A stretch of 64,000 bases of DNA from Prototheca cutis. Taxonomy: Eukaryota; Chlorophyta; Trebouxiophyceae; Chlorellales; Chlorellaceae. The notes under the pieces were generated by a model that saw only the letters and a program-made list of their open reading frames with translations, made no database searches and was not told the origin of the DNA. How positions within the stretch are numbered: position 1 is the first letter of the stretch; each line of letters starts with the position of its first letter. The stretch is from positions 746,288 to 810,287 of the forward strand of contig BCIH01000010.1 in the NCBI GenBank assembly GCA_002897115.2, in the 5' to 3' direction. Position numbers and translations under genes: made by a program. This document shows positions 1 through 13,676 of this stretch, piece after piece.

Positions 1-364
1 TACNGTCTGGGTGGGTGTCTTCTCTTCCGACCCCCGCCGCATCTCGAACGCATGCCTCTTGCGCGTGCTTGACAACCTCAATGCCATCCCCGGTGTGCAT
101 GTCCCAGAGCAGCCGCCGGTGCAGCCCTCCCTTCAAGGTTGTGCTCACGCGGCAGCAATGCGTCGTGTGGGGCGGCCGGGTGCCGACCGGGGGCCTGTCC
201 GGGGCCCTGTGACAGCCGGCGCATCGACCAGACAGATACAGTGGCTGCACTACCCATTCCCGTGGTCTGGCTTCAATGCAGGATGAGGAGAAGGCTTTTT
301 TGACTGCGGACATCAGCCAGCACCAGCCACTACAGCTCCTCAGCCCGACGATGAAGCCCAGCAC
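1..364. other. left edge, no confident gene
   Basis: Several frames stay open from the left edge to about 210-290 on the plus strand, and a minus-strand frame contains a short WD-like stretch (LLWDMHTG). None shows a recognisable domain or a splice pattern that I can follow. A fragment of a gene truncated by the window edge is possible, but I cannot assign strand or product. Confidence 0.2.
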
Positions 365-898
365 ATGGATGACTGGCCCGATCTGAGCCAGGAAGCGGAC
401 TGCAACCGGCAGCGCCGGCCCAACACGCGGTATGCCCAGCAGGATTCGCCTGGAGCCACCACTGATGCCAGGCCCCAGCGCATTGCTGAGGATAGCCAGC
501 TGGCCCGCCTGACACCCGGTACCGGGAGCCGGGGAATGGACGAGGCTAGACCCTTATCCCAGGCGTGGCGGGAGTGTGACGCCAAGTTCCTTGCGAATGG
601 CTTCACGTACATCTATGGAATGCGCCTGTCGGACGACAAAAAGGATGTGGTACGGACGGTTTTGAAGGATATTGCGTCCGCACTTCCAGAGACCATGCGC
701 TCTGACTTGGTGGCTTTCCTGCAGCAGAAGCTCCACTCCCACGAGGACGCCCATACCAATCCCGAAAACAGGTCGAAGGGAGGAAACTTCTGCTTCGATG
801 ACGACGGCAAGAAGCTCAAGGAGTGGACCATGGCAGCAACCATGGCAACCACTGCTGTGCCACCCGCTCTGCTGCCCCGGGCACTCCTCGACTCCTAA
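365..898 (+). CDS. hypothetical protein (possible orphan ORF)
   Basis: An open frame of 177 codons runs from an ATG at 365 to TAA at 896-898. The N-terminal half is polar and low in structure. Residues about 65-125 look like a folded helical segment with mixed hydrophobic and charged residues (YIYGMRLSDDKKDVV, then a stretch resembling an amphipathic helix around LVAFLQQKL). I do not recognise a family. It could be one exon of a longer gene with the rest upstream, or a chance ORF in GC-rich DNA. Codon use is less biased than in the neighbouring genes, which argues for caution. Confidence 0.3.
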   Translation: MDDWPDLSQEADCNRQRRPNTRYAQQDSPGATTDARPQRIAEDSQLARLTPGTGSRGMDEARPLSQAWRECDAKFLANGFTYIYGMRLSDDKKDVVRTVLKDIASALPETMRSDLVAFLQQKLHSHEDAHTNPENRSKGGNFCFDDDGKKLKEWTMAATMATTAVPPALLPRALLDS

Positions 899-1576
899 AC
901 TGAGACATCTACAACTTATTGAACGTTGCCTTCCTTTGATTGTCTGGAGTCTATGCAGTTGTCATCCCTAGAAATTATCCTGTCTTCCCCTGGGGAGATT
1001 GCCAAGAGGGGCCCCTACAGGGGGGCCTACGGACTGGGGGCACTGGCTCCCTTGGTCCCTGTCGCCGTCACGTTCACGGCCAGGGCCGGCATTCGGGAAC
1101 CAATCCAATCGCAAGTGTACGGCACTATTTCGCGTTGCCTATCTCCTAAAATATTTTGATACACATAATTCTGCTGTGAACCAGCATTTCAAGGAGCCAT
1201 CCGCGCGACTGGAAGCCCACAGGACGATGTTCGGGGGGTGTTTCGGAGGCAGACTGCGTGCATGAACGCCGACCCATGTTCAGTAATGTGCCCGCACATT
1301 TTGTCAGTGCTTTGGAATTAAAAAAAACCTGGCCGCAGGGGAGCTCGGTGCGCGTAAAAAGGCCCCAAATACCATTTGCAACAGCGCCATCGCGCGGACG
1401 GGCCATGCCAGGGCGCTCTGGAACGGGCTCTGTTTCATGGGAACAGAGAGAGTGGTCTCCATTGCCCGCGGTGAAATTCCATGCAGCTCCAGACCTGGTG
1501 GCCAAAGTGCGGCAACGTATAATTATCTTTTGCGGTGCAGATGTAGCAGTTTGGAAACCCTGGTAGCCGAGTATCG
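899..1576. other. intergenic, upstream of the DUF4602 gene
   Basis: No frame here shows a recognisable product or plausible exon pair. It ends at the first ATG of the DUF4602-like gene and presumably contains its promoter. I see no clear TATA box. The AT-richer stretch around 1130-1190 is the only compositional feature. Confidence 0.35.
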
Positions 1577-3248
1577 ATGGAGCGGGACGCCGAGGAGGCC
1601 GTGCTGGCGGCCCAGAGGCTCGCAATCTATGGTACGGCTGTCATCCAGCAAACGCGACGCATTGTCATTTTACATGTGAAAGAACTGAATATATGAATGC
1701 AATTCCCATGTCACAGGCGATCAGTTCCTGGCGATGATGGATGATGCCGACGAGCGGGCTGAGAAGGAGGCGGCGGAGCAAGCTGCCGGGGAGGACGAGT
1801 CACTATTGTCTTCTTCCTCTGAGCTGCCCAACTTGGACTGCAGCGATGAAGAGGGTGATGCCCGGGCTGGAGTGGGCGATGAGGGCCGGGCGGCGACCTC
1901 TGGCCCGGTGCTGAGGGTGGCCCCGCCCAGGCCCCAGGTGCAGGACAGGGCGCTCTATGCCGCGGAGCGCAAGGCGTTCATGACTTCCAAACCCAAGGCG
2001 TCTGGCGCCATGGGGCAGTCTCAGACGCCCGGCAAACGCAGGGACGTACCTGCCAAGGGCGCAGAGGGCTCTGTGAGCAAAGCCGATTTCCTCCAGATGC
2101 AACGAGAGGTCTTCAATCTGGGTGCGTGCTTGCCATTCCATTGCTTGATTCACCTTTGGAACGCTTTCATAGTTTGCTTGTGCAATTTGGGGTTGGCGGT
2201 GCCTCTTCTCGGGGAGGGGTCGGAGCACCCCCAGCTTTGGCTGGGGTGTTCCTGGTCTGTGGCCCTCTCGTGCTGGGCAAGTCTTTTGCCCTGCCTCCCC
2301 AGCCCGCCGACCCCACATTGACAGAGGGACCATAGTACAGTCAGTGTTTTTTTCGCCATGCTGTGCCGCTGCCCACCCCTGCCTCGAGTTGCACTTGCCG
2401 GTCGGGCGACCTGCAGGCAGCACCGTCTGCTGTGCTGGGGCCCGATCGGCAGGCGCGGCTCCAGGCAGGGGATGCGGTGCCGCTGGCGGCCCTTTTATCC
2501 CACGCACCGATTGCCTCCAGTGCCCTCTACATGCCACTGATAGTTGAACTCATGATTGACCAGGTGGCGCCTTCGTAGCCCCACTGTTGTAGACCCCCGC
2601 CCCCCCACACACAAACACAATCGTGCAAACACCCNCCCCCNCCCCCCACCCCCCGCTCGGAACACTCACCTGCCACTCGCAATCCGCCACCAATAAACCC
2701 ATGGCAGGGGCCACTGGGCTGGACAAGAAAGCACGGAAAGCCTTTGACGCCGGGACGCTGCGGCTGCTGGGTGCCAAGGCGGAGAGCAAGCCCCGCATCC
2801 CAGCAAACATCGGCCTTGGTGCGTGGAAAGAACGAATTGGTGTGGGATGGTCAATCTTGCTGGGCGCTGTGTCATTGCCAGCATTGCAAGCCCTCACTTG
2901 GCGCTGGTCCACCTGCTTAAATTGCATGGCATCCCCCCTCCCACACATCCCATCCCCCCCCACCCCCGGCCACCAAAAACATTAAACAACGACAATCATG
3001 CAGGGATGGCAAAGAAGAAGGCGCAGCGGGACTCCCGGGCGACGGAGGAGGCCATCGCCGCCGGCATGCTCAGCGTTCGGGACTTGGCGAAGAAACGGCG
3101 GCGCGAGGCCGAGGCGGCGCGAATGAGGGAGCCGGGCCTCCGCGAGGACGGCGGCGCTTTCAGGAACGGCATCATGCGCGTCAAGCCGGCGCCTCGACCA
3201 GCCCGAGGCGGTGGCGCCTCGGCGGGCAAACGCAAGGGCAGGCGCTGA
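1577..3248 (+). CDS. C1orf131/DUF4602-like nucleolar protein
   Basis: Four exons in consistent phase: 1577-1631, 1717-2121, 2708-2818 and 3004-3248, giving about 271 residues. The N-terminal half is acidic and serine-rich, with a run of serines followed by an aspartate/glutamate patch. The conserved part starts near residue 135 with an aromatic segment ending VFNLG. It continues with TGLDKKARKAF and LLGAKAESKPR, then a basic lysine/arginine helix and the short FRNGIMRV block near the end. That order matches the DUF4602 family (human C1orf131), a component linked to the small-subunit processome, so a role in ribosome biogenesis in the nucleolus is likely. The C-terminus is a basic tail. The second intron carries C-runs interrupted by N bases around 2634-2655. 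Family assignment rests on motif order recalled from the family, not on a search. Confidence 0.7.
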
Positions 3249-3644
3249 GAGAGCTTGGGGGCAGCTGGGTGAACGAGCGTTTGCGAGCTCTTTCTCAAAC
3301 CTTCTCCTTTTCATGCCTGTATGGCACGCAGCTATGGAAGCATACAACAGTAATACAGGGCATCCCGACGCGATTGTCAGCGACCGTGCGCACCCGATGG
3401 CGAGTCCTGGCGATGGGTAAGCAAGCTCCTCACTGGGGTGCCCTGCCACGAATTCCAGACGTGTTTTCCTTGCACACAGGTTATACGCAGCCGCACTCTC
3501 CTCATGATGCACACATGCAGGATCAATTGAGGACGTGACAATGATGTCCTTCAGGAAGGACATGCGCGCGCCTCTGTGCGAGTGGGTGCCAGGCAGCTGG
3601 TGGACGTGAGGAAAGTCCCAAGTGATCTGTGATTTTGACGACAA

Positions 3645-3749
3645 TACCGTGCAGGGCAAAATAATGCAACCAGCTCAGCCAGCAACAGTGTCGCATCACC
3701 CCGGCGGTTGCTGGCTGAGCTGGTTGCATTATTTTTGCCCTGCACGGTA
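3645..3749. repeat. foldback (MITE-like) element with ~43-nt arms
   Basis: Left arm 3645-3687 and right arm 3707-3749 are almost perfect inverted complements, differing by one A in an A-run. They are separated by a loop of about 19 nt containing GCATCACCCC. The outer terminus is TACCGTGCAGGGCAAAA. The same terminus, arm and loop occur in truncated form at 15128-15200. A related terminus (TACCATGCAGGGCAAAA on the minus strand) ends the element at 52278-52812. This suggests a non-autonomous element of one mobile family. No convincing target-site duplication is visible beyond a possible TA. Confidence 0.75.
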
Positions 3750-3852
3750 CAGCAGACCTCCCTCCCGAACCAATTTCCGAGCCAGGACGTTTCCGGGGAA
3801 CCACTCTGCATCCAACCTCACGATTTGGAACCATTTTATTTCCGACGACGCA

Positions 3853-3864
3853 ATGAATCATTGA
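3853..3864 (+). promoter_or_regulatory. upstream ORF before ATG1 start
   Basis: A minimal ORF (ATG AAT CAT TGA) ends 10 nt before the ATG1 start codon at 3875. If the transcript begins upstream of it, scanning ribosomes would meet it first, so it could damp ATG1 translation. The transcription start is not known from sequence. Confidence 0.35.
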
Positions 3865-3874
3865 GGGCTCCGCA

Positions 3875-6800
3875 ATGGACATGAGCGGTGGTCGCCTGCT
3901 CGGGGACTGGGAGGTAGGGTCGCGCATCGGGTCGGGCTCCTTCGCCATTGTGTGGCGCGCCCGGCACATGGTCACGGGTCAGGATGCGGCAATCAAGGAG
4001 ATTGACATGTCACGCCTCAATGGCAAGCTTCGGTCCAGCCTGGAGAGCGAGGTGGCCATTCTGCACCGCATCCGGCACCGGAACATCGTCAACTTGCTGG
4101 ATGTCATCGAGGTGAGCTGGAAGGGGGGAGTTTGCGCAGATAATTATGATGCCGTTCGTACATGACAAAAGAGTGGATCGATGGGGCGAAAACTGTCCCG
4201 CTGGATCTCCATCTGGCCGGAGGGTGACGCCTGCCGTGGGCATGGCCAGGCAAGAGGTTCCCACGTAGGCCCGCTCCATGTGGGCCACAGGAAGCTCGCC
4301 AGGAACCAAACTGCTTAAACTTCCGGCCATGGCCATGCAGACGCCGAGGCATCTGTACCTCGTCATGGAGTTTTGCGCGGGTGGTGATCTGTCCCAATTC
4401 CTGCGGGCGGGGAACCCGCTGCCTGAGAGCACGGCGCGGCATTTCATGCGCCAGCTGGCGGCGGGCCTCCGCGAGATGTGGTCCAGGAGCCTCGTCCATG
4501 TGAGGCCCTGTGTTTGATCGGTTTGTTTCGACGAAGGGGGAGGGGATGCCAGTAGATGTGAGAATGAAGGCTGCACCCTCGGGTACGGCCTTGGGTGCCG
4601 GCTGGTTGAGTGGCCCCTAGGCCGCTTTCTTTGTTGGTGGGGTGCTTCCCAGACCAGCCTCCAGACCATCAACACCGCCCCATCACACTGCAGCGCGATT
4701 TGAAGCCGCAGAACCTGCTGCTGTCGGAACGCAGTGCCGAAGCGGAGCTGCGGATAGCTGACTTTGGCTTCGCTCGTGACCTACAGCCCCAGGTTTGTGG
4801 GCTCCGATCAGCCGACGTTCTGTGCACTGGGCCTTGAACAGCGTCATTCCACTGCCCGTCCATCTTCACCACAAATCCAAGTTCACGTCCCAACAGGGTC
4901 TGGCGGAGACGTTGTGCGGTTCGCCGCTGTACATGGCACCCGAGATCTTGAGCTCGCTGCGATACGATGCCAAGGCCGACCTATGGAGTGTGGGTGCCAT
5001 TCTGTTTGAAATGGTGGCGGGTCGGCCGCCGTTCACAGGCGCCAACCAGGTGGCGCTGCTGCGGGCCATCCGCCGTGGGCCTGCGCGCCTGCCCGAAGCA
5101 GCTGAGGCGTCGCTGTCGCCCGACTGCCGTGCGCTGATCGCCGCGCTGCTGCGGGCCAACCCCGTCGAGCGCATCGGATTTGAGGAGTTTTTCAGGCACC
5201 CATTCCTCAGCCTGGGCCCGGCAGGGGCGGATGTCGGGGGGAGCCTGGGCCCGGCAGGCCCGATGACTGCGGCCTACGTAGCACCCCCGAGGGCCGTGCC
5301 GGGAGCACTCGCCGGCCCCGTTGCCGCAGGCCCGTCGTCCTACAACGGCGTTGCCGGAGACGCAGGCTTCACAGCCACAACGGCCACGAGGTTTGGCACC
5401 GCGCCGGGGGTCGTTGCTGGTGGGATTGGCCGCCCCGAGGCCTCCCCCCCCCTGCGCCGGCACCTCCTGTCGCGCCCGCGGTCGGGCCTCGGCATGGGGG
5501 CCGCACCCATCGCGGTGGTTGGCTTTGCGGCGGCCGCGGCAGGCTCGCCGGCTGCGGCAGGCTCGCCGGCCGCGACACCGCTGCCCCGGGCTCCCACGGC
5601 CGGCGGCCTCGCACATGCCTTGCGGGCGCATGCCGGCGCCAGCGATTTCGGCAAGGCAGGTGCCGGCGGAGGTGGGGGGGCTGCCGAAGGCGGCCGCCCG
5701 AACGCAAATGCCCCGGTCATCTCCCGGACGCCCCGCACTGATAACAACATTTTGACTGTGGCATCGAGCCGCGAGGGAGCTTCACAAGCGTCAGGTCAAA
5801 CCGCCGTCGCCCAGCAGGCCACCCGCCGACCGACCAGCGCGCCCGGGCCCCGTGCACTGCCACGGCCCGAAGCCAATCGCGGTTCCGACGGCGCGCTGGC
5901 TCGGTCGCCAGCAACGGCCGCCCACCCACTGGCCGGCTCGGGGGCATCCGAGTCGGGCCGAGCTCTCGACCGGTCGCCAGGAGGGTCGAGCGTCGCCAGC
6001 GACGACTTCGTGCTCGTGTCGGCCTCAGGCTCTGCCCTGCGCTCGCCCAGCCCCTCCAAAGTTGCGGGTGGGGACGGGGCGGGACGAGGACCTGGTGGCC
6101 ACGCGGGCACTGCGGAGGAGGGCCATACGAGTGGTGGCAAGGTGCACCCAGAGGACGACAACCGGGGAAGCAGCACGAGCACAGCCGTGAGTTCGGGGTC
6201 GTCTGGTGCAGGCTCGGCGGCCCGGCGGGACATCTCCGCTGGGTACGGTTTTGGAGGGCCAGACGGGAACGCCACTGCCGTAGCCACCACGGGGGCCGAT
6301 GACCCGCCATCAGAGTCAGACACACCACCAAATGTTCCATCCAAGGAGTGGCAAATACGCCTGCATGCAGCGCGCCTGCTGTGCGCATTGGCTCGGGAGC
6401 GGGGCGGGCAGGGCCGGGCTCCGCCCGACGCGGCCGCTCGCCTGGCCCTGTGCCTAGCTGCGCTCGAGCTGGCAGGGCCCGTGTGCTCGACGGGCGGTGG
6501 CGGTGGTGACGGTGCTGATGGCGGCGTCGTTACGGCTGCGCTCAGCATGGCTGCTGCGGCGGCCGACGCCCTGCAGAGGCAGAGTGGTGATAGCAGCGTT
6601 GCACTGGGTAGCAACACGGCTGCGACGACGACAACCACAGCGGCGACCACCACGGTNNCGACCCCCGAGGAGAGTGCATCGGCGCAAGATGCATCGTTGC
6701 CCGATGCGTGGGGCCTGGCATTTTCGGCAGCGTTGGGATGGGCCCGGGAGGCCGCGGTGGGCGAACTTGTCGGCAGTGCCGCCCTGGCGGCTCGGCAGTA

Positions 6801-7086
6801 TGCCGATGCGCTAGCCATCCTGGATGCCTTGCTGTTGCTTGATGCCGACGGCCAAGGGCAAGGTGGTGCGGCCGGAGAGGGAGACACCCCCGCAACTTCC
6901 TCCAGGGTGCTGCCGGCTGCCGAGCGCGTGCGGTTGCTGCGGTACCGCCGGGCCATTCGGGCACGGTATGGCACCTGTGTGGCAGGCACGGCGACGGTCA
7001 CGGCTGGTGCCGCCACTGGGTTGGCAACAGTCGCAGCCGCCGTCACCCCCTCGGCAACGCCCGTGGCGGCAGGGGCCGGAGGCTGA
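3875..7086 (+). CDS. ATG1: autophagy-initiating serine/threonine kinase ATG1
   Basis: Four exons, all phase 0: 3875-4111, 4341-4499, 4694-4792 and 4897-7086, about 894 residues. The N-terminal kinase domain (about residues 10-270) shows the glycine loop [10 protein letters not shown], the VAIK-type lysine in AIKEID, HRDLKPQN, a DFGFAR segment, YMAPE and an HPF segment at its end, all typical of ATG1/ULK kinases. A long alanine/glycine/serine/proline-rich linker follows. The C-terminus (about 700-880) is helical with two repeated segments, consistent with the tandem MIT-like region that binds ATG13 in this family. It would act in the cytosol at the phagophore assembly site, starting autophagy when nutrients are low. 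Two adjacent N bases fall in the linker (6657-6658). A TGTAA-type polyadenylation signal is present at about 7260. Confidence 0.88.
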
Positions 7087-7449
7087 GGAAAGCTGCCTGG
7101 CAGGGGGCGGCAGCCCTGCATGGTACATGTGTGCTTACTCTTCTGTTTTGGTCAGTTGACCCGGCCCCCCTTCCCCCGCCCGTGGACGACACATCCTCGA
7201 CTGCGTGACACGGCCCCTCTGCTTCTGTACGGTACCTGGAACTCGCCGGGACGGCGCGATTGTAAAGTGCACATGGCCAAGGCTATGCAGTGTTGACGAT
7301 GCCCGAGTGAAAAAGGGCTGTGTACCATGCAGGGCAGTGCAGCATGGGCGGCAAATACATCAGGGCATCATGTTCCGAGGCTGCAGCTGAGTCTACGTGT
7401 GACACTGCTACCCACCCCTGGGTGTACCATCATGCATCCCATGCACGGA
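7087..7449. other. convergent 3' region of ATG1 and desaturase
   Basis: This stretch lies between two convergent stop codons and should hold both 3' UTRs. The TGTAA motif around 7260 fits the green-algal polyadenylation signal for ATG1. No coding exon is visible. Confidence 0.4.
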
Positions 7450-9101
7450 TCACTCCTGCCTGCCGACAGACTTGAGGAAAGACAGAAAATCCCGAAGGAT
7501 GGCGACAAAGGTCGGGTAGGAGCTGTAGCGCAGGCCAGCGACGTGGGCTTCTTCCCTGATGATGGCGGTGGCGGCCGGCAAGAGGCTGGCCGGCAGCGTG
7601 GGGAACAGGTGGTGCGCGGCTTGAAAGTTCAGGCCCCCCGTAACGACGCCAGCCCACCGGCCCCCCCAATCCGCCGAAGTCTGAAGCTGCTGCACCGCCC
7701 AATCCTCCAGCGGGGCGCAAAATGGGCAGCAGAGGCTTGCTGCCGGCTCTTGTGTTGGAATGGTTGAGTCGCTGGCGTCACGTCCGTGTGGTGTGCCGGC
7801 CGCATCCGGCAGGGATGCTCCATCCTGCTCCACGGGGAAACCCGGGCCAGCTCCCTGGACTGCCATGAACTCACCAACCGCACCGCTGGGTGCCTTTGTC
7901 CCCGGGACGTTGTGGGAGACGGCAAACACCGCTCCCAGCAGCAGGCCCTGTGTCGCGGCGTAGACGCAGAACGCAGCCAGGCCCTGCCGCCAGCCGTGCA
8001 GCAGGCAGGGCGCGCCGAGGACGAAACCCAGGTGCGCCACCTTGGCCACCCAGGCCCCTCCCAGCTCGCCGGTCGTCGCCCCGGCCAGCGCCGTCCCCTC
8101 GGTCTCCCGCAGTAGCAATGCCGATACATCGCCCACATGGAACGACGCCTGCATGAACAGCATTGCCGCCCACTGCAGCGGTAGCAGTGGTGACGTTGGC
8201 AGTGTGTTTTACATATTGGAAGGAAGTGCCATCATCATCACAAAAAAGACCCAAAACTCGGACGCACGATATAGACATGCTGCCAGGCGTGCCAGGGCCG
8301 CTTCTCCAGGCGCTCATCAAGTCGGAGCAGCGGCCAGGCACTGGCGACGTCTTGGTCGGTGGCCGGGTCATTGCAGTGTGTGTGGTGCGACACCGTGTGG
8401 TGGTAGCGCCAGACCAGCCCCGTCGCACCGATGGCATCGCAGGCCCACCCCGCCGCACGGTTCAGCGCCGTGGAGCGCCCCACGGCGCCATGGTTGCCGG
8501 CATGCTGCACCGCGACGCCGAGCAGTGCACCACAGACGCCGAGCGCCACCGCCAGCGCGAGGCGTGGAGGGCAGACTGTCGCAATAAGACCACCACCATT
8601 GTTCCCGGGGCGACTTGGCCACATCAGGTAGCCGGCATACACAAGTCCAGATACCACCGTCACGGCAGCGGCCCAGGCGTCCTCGGCANGGAGACCAGGT
8701 CGTCTGAGAAGGGGCAGCACCTCGCGGCGCACGCGGCGACGCAGCCGTGCGTAAAACGCCGAGTCCCCCGGCCGGGGCGAGGTGGTGACTGCGCCCACAG
8801 GCAGGCCCTGGATCTTGGGCATCCTATGAAGCGCGGCCGCGGCGACCTCGGGGCGGAGATGGTTGGATTCCAGGAGGGCGGTGCAGTCCCGATGCAGGGC
8901 CAGCCTGGCCAGTCGTGCGCCACCGGGGTGTCGGATCAGCCAGGGGCCCAGGTCAAAGGCCTGGCCCCGGTACACAGTCCAGGCAACCCCCGACCATGAG
9001 TCGAGGGTGGCGGTTCCCGCGGGGGCATGGTCGCCGCTCTGTGCACTTGTAATGTGATCCTGAACATCCGCGCAGGAGCGTGTCAGGCATGTACGGCCCA
9101 T
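7450..9101 (-). CDS. cytochrome b5-fused front-end fatty acid desaturase
   Basis: Two exons: 9101-8268 and 8148-7450, about 510 residues if the ATG at 9101 is used; other in-frame Mets lie upstream to 9341. The N-terminal domain has the HPGG haem-binding motif of cytochrome b5. It is followed by the desaturase part with three histidine boxes: HAGNHG, HHTVSHH and QAAHH. Glutamine replacing the first histidine of the last box is the mark of front-end (delta-5/6/8 type) desaturases, which act on glycerolipid- or CoA-bound polyunsaturated acids in the ER membrane. Hydrophobic membrane segments lie between the boxes. A hydrophilic, low-complexity insert of roughly 65 residues separates the second transmembrane group from the third box. 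The region just after HAWQH is shorter than usual, so a small exon may be missed. Regioselectivity cannot be read from the sequence. One N is present at 8690. Confidence 0.82.
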
Positions 9102-10837
9102 TTCCCGAACCCCGGGGTGGGACAATGGCCTGTCTGCGGTCCGCCTTATTCGTCCGGGCCGATCCAGCATCTGCGGGGGTCCATGACCCGCCAAGCATGC
9201 CACCCTCGAAAAACTGGCACGAGCAGATCTGGTACCAGATAGACTCGATGTGGCTCGGCTTGGCACTAGTCCCTTGCTCTCCCTGCAGGGAGCGCAGGTA
9301 TGCGCGAGCATGTCCTCCGGACCTTCGCCGAACACCACCATGGATCACACCATTCTCAATTTGGAATGCATATATCTGCCATCCACAATTCCCATGAATG
9401 TCACTCGATCAAAGCACGTGCCTCATCGACAGCATGGCTCTGTCGCTGCCTTCACATCTGTCCACGCTAAGCGCTCCGCGCACAGTCCTTCCCTCGAAAT
9501 CTGGATCCCAAAGTATGCCAACAAAGCAGTTTACATCACTTCATGATAGTATATTCGTTGTGCGGCATCAAACGCCGGACGGACAACGGGGACCACAGGT
9601 GTCTTTGAGGGGTTGAAGCTACGTGAAACTGCTTACTGTGTCAGGTGGACCACGAACGACGGGAGGCATGCAAACACTCGTTGCCAGGTGATTAGGCCCT
9701 CTTGACAGCCGAATCTATTTTTATGCTGGAAACGGAGAAATGTTGATGCGAGTCGAGCCGGAACTTTGTGGGGAGGTCGAAACCAATTCGGGCGCTGCCC
9801 TTCTCGAGCATTTGCGATGGTGAGACTCGATGGCCCCTTGTCGACCTGGACATCCAGCACAGTGAATGTTCAGGGACCAGTTCCAAGGGTTCAACAGGCA
9901 TGTCGTACTGTGTGTTTGGTCCGGAAAAGGGCAAAAGAGCCATTGCGGGAAAGAAGTATCACAAGAACGGGCCTGTCTTACAGGAGTGAGCTGGTGAGCA
10001 AACATAGCACGGGCTCTTCTGATGGCAATAAATGGGGACTATCCAAGATACCCACAAGGCTCTGAAAGTGAACATTCTGTGCAGATGGGTCAGTGGATTG
10101 ATCCAGTCATGCTGGCCCAGCCGATGGTTTGGAGTCGGCGCGAGGTTGTGCAGGCAACGGAGGTCTAGCAAGGGAAGCATGCTGGGTTTCGTGCAGCTTC
10201 GCCACACTGTGCGCAAAGCACCCCAATGCCCACAGCCTGGCCTAGGTCCTTCCGAAGAGAGGCCTTCACTGCACAGGTGCAGTGCAGCAGCTGGAGTACC
10301 TAGTGTTCGTCAGCCTGAGAAAGCATCAGCTGGGCACAACCACGGGGGTCCATCGTTCCCCGAATAGCAAGCCCAACCGATCGTGGGCTCCGGCCGTCCT
10401 GCACCTGTGTTCTATGCACCAGATGAGGATTCCCAGGAGAACCCAGAGTCCTGGCAGCGTTGCTCGTCACCTCTCATGAATGATTCCACCAATCATTTGA
10501 TTACCCGGTTCGTCCGCAATAGCTGCATGAATGCGTCTTCAATGACATGCATGGAATGCGCAAAAGTGACGTGCTTGTTCACTGTTGCTGATCAACGATC
10601 CGCTTGGCGAAGGGGCCCATTTCCGAAAGGGAAAATGCGGTTCCGATTCATGCATGCAGCGGCGGACGCGGATCAATTGCTGCCCGGAAGGAAGGCCATG
10701 CATGATCTTCCATAGGCTGCAGCAACCTGTCGGTCGGTGCATTGTTCTCGTTGCGACAATTCCATGCCATATTGGATTGTCTGGACCGGTCCAACAGCCT
10801 GACGGACTGTCCTGAAACGCAGCGGCGCGCTGTGGCC
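9102..10837. other. intergenic, no gene recognised
   Basis: About 1.7 kb between divergent genes, visibly less GC-rich than its surroundings (especially 9360-10700). Short ORFs exist on both strands but none has a recognisable motif or plausible exon partner. It probably contains the promoters of the desaturase (-) and the aminotransferase (+). I find no tRNA-like fold or repeat. Confidence 0.4.
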
Positions 10838-13475
<2,638 letters not shown>

Positions 13476-13676
13476 CGCTCTGCAGATTCAGAACAGCGTT
13501 CTTTGGCAGGGTTCCTGTTCCATCCAGTTGCCCTGCTCATATTCATTCAGAATTTCTTGTAGTGCTGAGCGGGAAAGTTGTTTTTTCAATGTGCCGAGCA
13601 GGGCCATTGTTTCGTCAAAACTCCGGGCCGTGAATGAAATGGTGCGCCATGGGCGCAATCGTCGCACACCCGAGTG

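Larger units (their letters stand above)
3249..3874. other. intergenic between DUF4602 gene and ATG1, contains foldback element
   Basis: No coding exon is visible. The region holds the foldback element at 3645-3749 and the upstream region of ATG1, including a three-codon upstream ORF at 3853-3864. Confidence 0.5.

Noticed and set aside
1..300. WD40-repeat gene on the minus strand
   Set aside because: Only one short WD-like stretch is seen, without the repeat spacing; too little sequence before the edge.
5796..7121. A 441-codon minus-strand frame opposite ATG1
   Set aside because: Antisense shadow of the ATG1 linker; no motif and no splice support.
7321..7336. GTACCATGCAGGGCA, resembling the foldback-element terminus
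   Set aside because: The match stops after about 15 nt and neither the arm nor the loop follows, so it may be chance.
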